Below, one piece after another: positions 6,096 to 8,130 of a stretch of DNA of 8,130 bases. Under the pieces are notes generated by a model that made no database searches, had not been told where the DNA came from, and worked only from the letters and a program-made list of their open reading frames with translations. The stretch covers positions 1-8,130 of the forward strand of contig WOYN01000080.1 of assembly GCA_011620825.1 (NCBI GenBank), written 5' to 3'. Origin of the DNA: Candidatus Methanomethylophilaceae archaeon. GTDB lineage: Archaea > Thermoplasmatota > Thermoplasmata > Methanomassiliicoccales > Methanomethylophilaceae. Made by a program: the position numbers and the translations under genes. Every line of letters begins with the position of its first letter. Within the stretch, counting starts at the first letter, position 1.

Positions 6096-6694
6096 TGGCA
6101 CTCCTCTCCGAATTTAATGAAGTTCTTCAACACCTTCATACCTGATATGCTACTTTTTTCTGGATGGAACTGTACACCGTATGTGTTGAACCTCCGGAAT
6201 ATCACGGGAATGTGCCAGTTCTCATATTCCGTGGTCCCGGTTATTGTTGTTTGGTCGTCCGGGCGGCCACGGTAGGAGTGGGCGAAGTAAAAATCCCTGT
6301 CCGGCGTCCCGTTGAGCAACGGATCATCGGATTCAACGGTGTTCCAGCCCATATGGGGCAGTCTTTCGGCTTCCAGCCCGATCACCTGTCCCTTGAAAAG
6401 ACCCAGTCCCTTTTCCTTTCCCTCTTCGCTGGAGTCGAATAGAATTTGTGCGCCTATGCATATTCCAAGTGCTGGCACTCCGCTCTCAAGATGTTTCAAT
6501 ATCTCTTCTCTGTAGGGAGCGATGCGTTCCATCGTGCTGTCGAAGGCTCCCACTCCGGGGAAAACTACGCATTCGGCATCAGCCAATTTGGACATGTCGG
6601 TCACAGTTTCAACGCTGGCACCGCAGTTTTCCAACGCGTTCTTCACCGAGTGCAGGTTTCCGACCCCGTAGTCAGTAAGGTAGATCAGCGGCAT
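6092..6694 (-). CDS. hisH: Imidazole glycerol phosphate synthase, glutaminase subunit HisH
   Basis: HisH is the class I glutamine amidotransferase that hydrolyses glutamine and channels ammonia to HisF. The 200-residue protein shows the canonical order: DYGVGNLHSVKNAL at 8-21, FPGVGAFDSTM at 45-55 (oxyanion strand), GICIGAQILF at 77-86 with the nucleophile C79, LPHMGWNTV at 112-120, FAHSYR at 137-142, and YGVQFHPEKS at 172-181 with catalytic H177 and E179. The complete triad predicts an active enzyme. The ATG at 6694 overlaps the hisC stop by 10 nt and is preceded by a near-perfect Shine-Dalgarno sequence (GAGGTGATC, 6700-6708). Its TGA overlaps the hisA GTG. Confidence 0.97.
   Translation of the reverse strand: MPLIYLTDYGVGNLHSVKNALENCGASVETVTDMSKLADAECVVFPGVGAFDSTMERIAPYREEILKHLESGVPALGICIGAQILFDSSEEGKEKGLGLFKGQVIGLEAERLPHMGWNTVESDDPLLNGTPDRDFYFAHSYRGRPDDQTTITGTTEYENWHIPVIFRRFNTYGVQFHPEKSSISGMKVLKNFIKFGEECQ
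6103..6109 (-). promoter_or_regulatory. Ribosome binding site fixing the hisA GTG start
   Basis: GGAGAGG on the minus strand, inside the last codons of hisH, stands 7 nt before the GTG at 6095. The alternative GTG at 6101 is only 1 nt from it and shares the purine tract, so 6095 is favoured. Confidence 0.65.
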
Positions 6695-7740
6695 TCCCCG
6701 ATCACCTCGGCGGTTTTGTCCAGGAGCATTGTGTTCAGCTCTTCGCTGCCTACAGTGATACGGACGCAGTTCTCTGTCCTGCGCCTGGAGCCGAAGTCGC
6801 GTATCATCACTCCTTTCTTTTTTAGGCCTGATACCAACTCTGCATGGTCCACCGGCGACCTAGCTAGTATGAAATTGGAATCCGACGGGTATGTCTCAAA
6901 CCCGAGCGCCCTTAATCCCGCGTCCAATCTTGGGCGCTGATCGCTTACAAGGGCGTGGCTGCGTCTGATGAAATCCTGGTCCCTCACAGCGGCTATCGCC
7001 GCCTTCTCGCTGAGCATGTTCAGGGAATACGGTATCTTTATGCAGTTCATCATGCCTGCGATGTTCAGGTTCGATACGGCGTACCCTACTCTAAGACCTG
7101 CCATGGCGTATGCCTTGGAGAAAGTCCTGACTACGATCAGGTTATCGAACTCGTTGACCCTGCGTATCATGGAGCGATCGCTGTATTCCCCGTACGCCTC
7201 GTCCACTATGACAATGCCTTCAAAATCAGAAAGAATTTCTTCCAGGTCCTTCTCGTGGAACGAATTCCCGGTAGGGTTGTTGGGAGAGGGCATTATGGCA
7301 ACTTTTGCTCCTGACTTCAGGAAAGCGTCTACATCCAGCTGGAAATCGTCCGTAAGATCGATCTCCACCGTGTCGCCGCCGTTTATTTTAACAAAAAAGT
7401 CATACAGTACGTATGAGGGGACGGGCACAGCACATTTTTCTCCAAACTCGGTGAAGGTCTTGAATGCAACATCGATCACTTCATCAGAACCGTTGCCTGC
7501 CACGAAGTTTTCCCTTTCGAGACCGTAAAGATCTGACAGAGCGTCGCGCAGGTCGTCCGAATACGTGTTCGGATATCCGTTGATGTCGCCCTTCCAGCCC
7601 GAAAGAAAACTCATGGCGGCAGGGTTGGAACCGAGGACGTTAACATTAGTGTCCAATCTGACCTCGTTTCCGATCTTCGGGTTATAATATCTCTCGAAAT
7701 CTCTGGTCGAACTTCTCATTATGTCTCTGGACACCATCAC
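6685..7740 (-). CDS. hisC: Histidinol-phosphate aminotransferase HisC
   Basis: HisC is a PLP-dependent fold-type I aminotransferase that converts imidazole acetol phosphate plus glutamate to histidinol phosphate. In the 351-residue protein the PLP site is complete: GNGSDEVID at 82-90, Y113, PSPNNPTGN at 151-159, VDEAYGEY at 179-186, TFSKAYAMAGLRVGY at 206-220 with the Schiff-base lysine K209, and the substrate carboxylate arginine in VRITVGS (R327). Length is normal. The GTG at 7740 makes a 4-nt GTGA overlap with the hisG stop and has GGAGAGG 8 nt upstream, as at the other two GTG starts here. The ATG at 7737 (TGATG, 1-nt overlap) is a plausible alternative. hisC directly follows hisG, so hisD is not between them. 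Confidence 0.96.
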   Translation of the reverse strand: MMVSRDIMRSSTRDFERYYNPKIGNEVRLDTNVNVLGSNPAAMSFLSGWKGDINGYPNTYSDDLRDALSDLYGLERENFVAGNGSDEVIDVAFKTFTEFGEKCAVPVPSYVLYDFFVKINGGDTVEIDLTDDFQLDVDAFLKSGAKVAIMPSPNNPTGNSFHEKDLEEILSDFEGIVIVDEAYGEYSDRSMIRRVNEFDNLIVVRTFSKAYAMAGLRVGYAVSNLNIAGMMNCIKIPYSLNMLSEKAAIAAVRDQDFIRRSHALVSDQRPRLDAGLRALGFETYPSDSNFILARSPVDHAELVSGLKKKGVMIRDFGSRRRTENCVRITVGSEELNTMLLDKTAEVIGECR

Positions 7741-8130
7741 TCCACCAGCCTCTCCATCGAGAGAGTCAGTATCCCTGTGGCGCCGATCTTTCTTAGATCG
7801 TTTATCGCATCGTAAAGCTGCGAGTATGATACGACGGCCTGAACCGCGACCATATCCTTGTTGCCTGCGATCTCAAGGACGGTGGGGCCGCCTATGCCGG
7901 GAAGGAATCTCTCCACCTCGGCTATCATCGACCTGGGTACGTTGGCCATGAGGTACTTGCGGTTCTCTGCGGCAATGACGCTGCGGATGGCTTCGGTCAC
8001 CTCGAGCATGGCTTCCTTCTTCTCGCTTAGCGCCCGTGCGCTGGCGACCACCGCCGCCTGCGATTGGAACAGCACTTCGGCCTCCCTGAGGCGATTTATC
8101 TTGAGCGTAGAGCCGGTCGATACCAGATCC
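7737..8130 (-). CDS. hisG: ATP phosphoribosyltransferase HisG, long form, C-terminal part (5' end beyond window)
   Basis: HisG commits PRPP and ATP to histidine synthesis by forming phosphoribosyl-ATP. About 131 codons are visible, starting inside the gene. The first residues, DLVSTGSTLKINRL, correspond to the end of the catalytic region with its TGSTL phosphoribosyl-binding loop. They are followed by a helix and then a complete C-terminal domain: LMANVPRSMIAEVERFLPGIGGPTVLEIAG, MVAVQAVV and IGATGILTLSMERLVE. That ferredoxin-like HisG_C domain marks the hexameric long form, which is inhibited by histidine and needs no HisZ. The frame is open to the right edge, so the true start lies beyond 8130. 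This should be the first or an early gene of the operon. Confidence 0.95.
   Translation of the reverse strand, partial: DLVSTGSTLKINRLREAEVLFQSQAAVVASARALSEKKEAMLEVTEAIRSVIAAENRKYLMANVPRSMIAEVERFLPGIGGPTVLEIAGNKDMVAVQAVVSYSQLYDAINDLRKIGATGILTLSMERLVE

Noticed and set aside
7741..8130. His-codon-rich attenuator leader or missing hisD near hisG
   Set aside because: The region is all hisG coding sequence; the operon's 5' leader and any upstream hisD lie beyond the window, so nothing can be said about them.

Overview
The window reads as archaeal. Every gene lies on the minus strand, so transcription runs from the high coordinates to the low ones. It holds most of a compact histidine biosynthesis operon followed by a second, two-gene unit. 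The archaeal signs are Sulfolobus-like residues in HisB, methanogen-like motifs in HisA and HypF, TATA boxes about 26 nt ahead of start codons that lack a Shine-Dalgarno sequence, and a COG2522-type HTH protein with a C-terminal cysteine cluster. HypF implies a [NiFe]-hydrogenase user. A methanogen-related euryarchaeon, for example a Methanomassiliicoccales/Thermoplasmata lineage, would fit, but that placement is an inference without any marker gene.

Layout in transcription order. A first his block (8130 to 5382) holds the 3' part of hisG (long form), hisC, hisH and hisA, all overlapping. A 51-nt AT-rich gap with a TATA box leads to a second block: an HTH/cysteine-cluster regulator (5330-4938), a 45-nt gap with another TATA-like element and a small palindrome, then hisB, hisF, fused hisIE and a PHP-family phosphatase (to 2349). 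The last four overlap by 1 to 4 nt. After a 63-nt gap with a third TATA box comes an MTAP-family purine nucleoside phosphorylase (2285-1488), which overlaps by 4 nt the hydrogenase maturation gene hypF. hypF runs off the left edge.

Together HisG, HisIE, HisA, HisHF, HisB and HisC cover the histidine route from PRPP plus ATP to histidinol phosphate. The PHP protein is the obvious candidate for the histidinol-phosphate phosphatase, because HisB here is only the dehydratase. No hisD is in the window; it could lie upstream of hisG or elsewhere. The regulator inside the operon, with its own putative promoter, is the main candidate for local control. The mtnP-type/hypF pair looks like an independent transcription unit joining nucleoside salvage to synthesis of the hydrogenase cyanide ligand.

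No RNA gene, mobile element, CRISPR array or long repeat was seen. No stretch longer than 63 nt lacks a gene.
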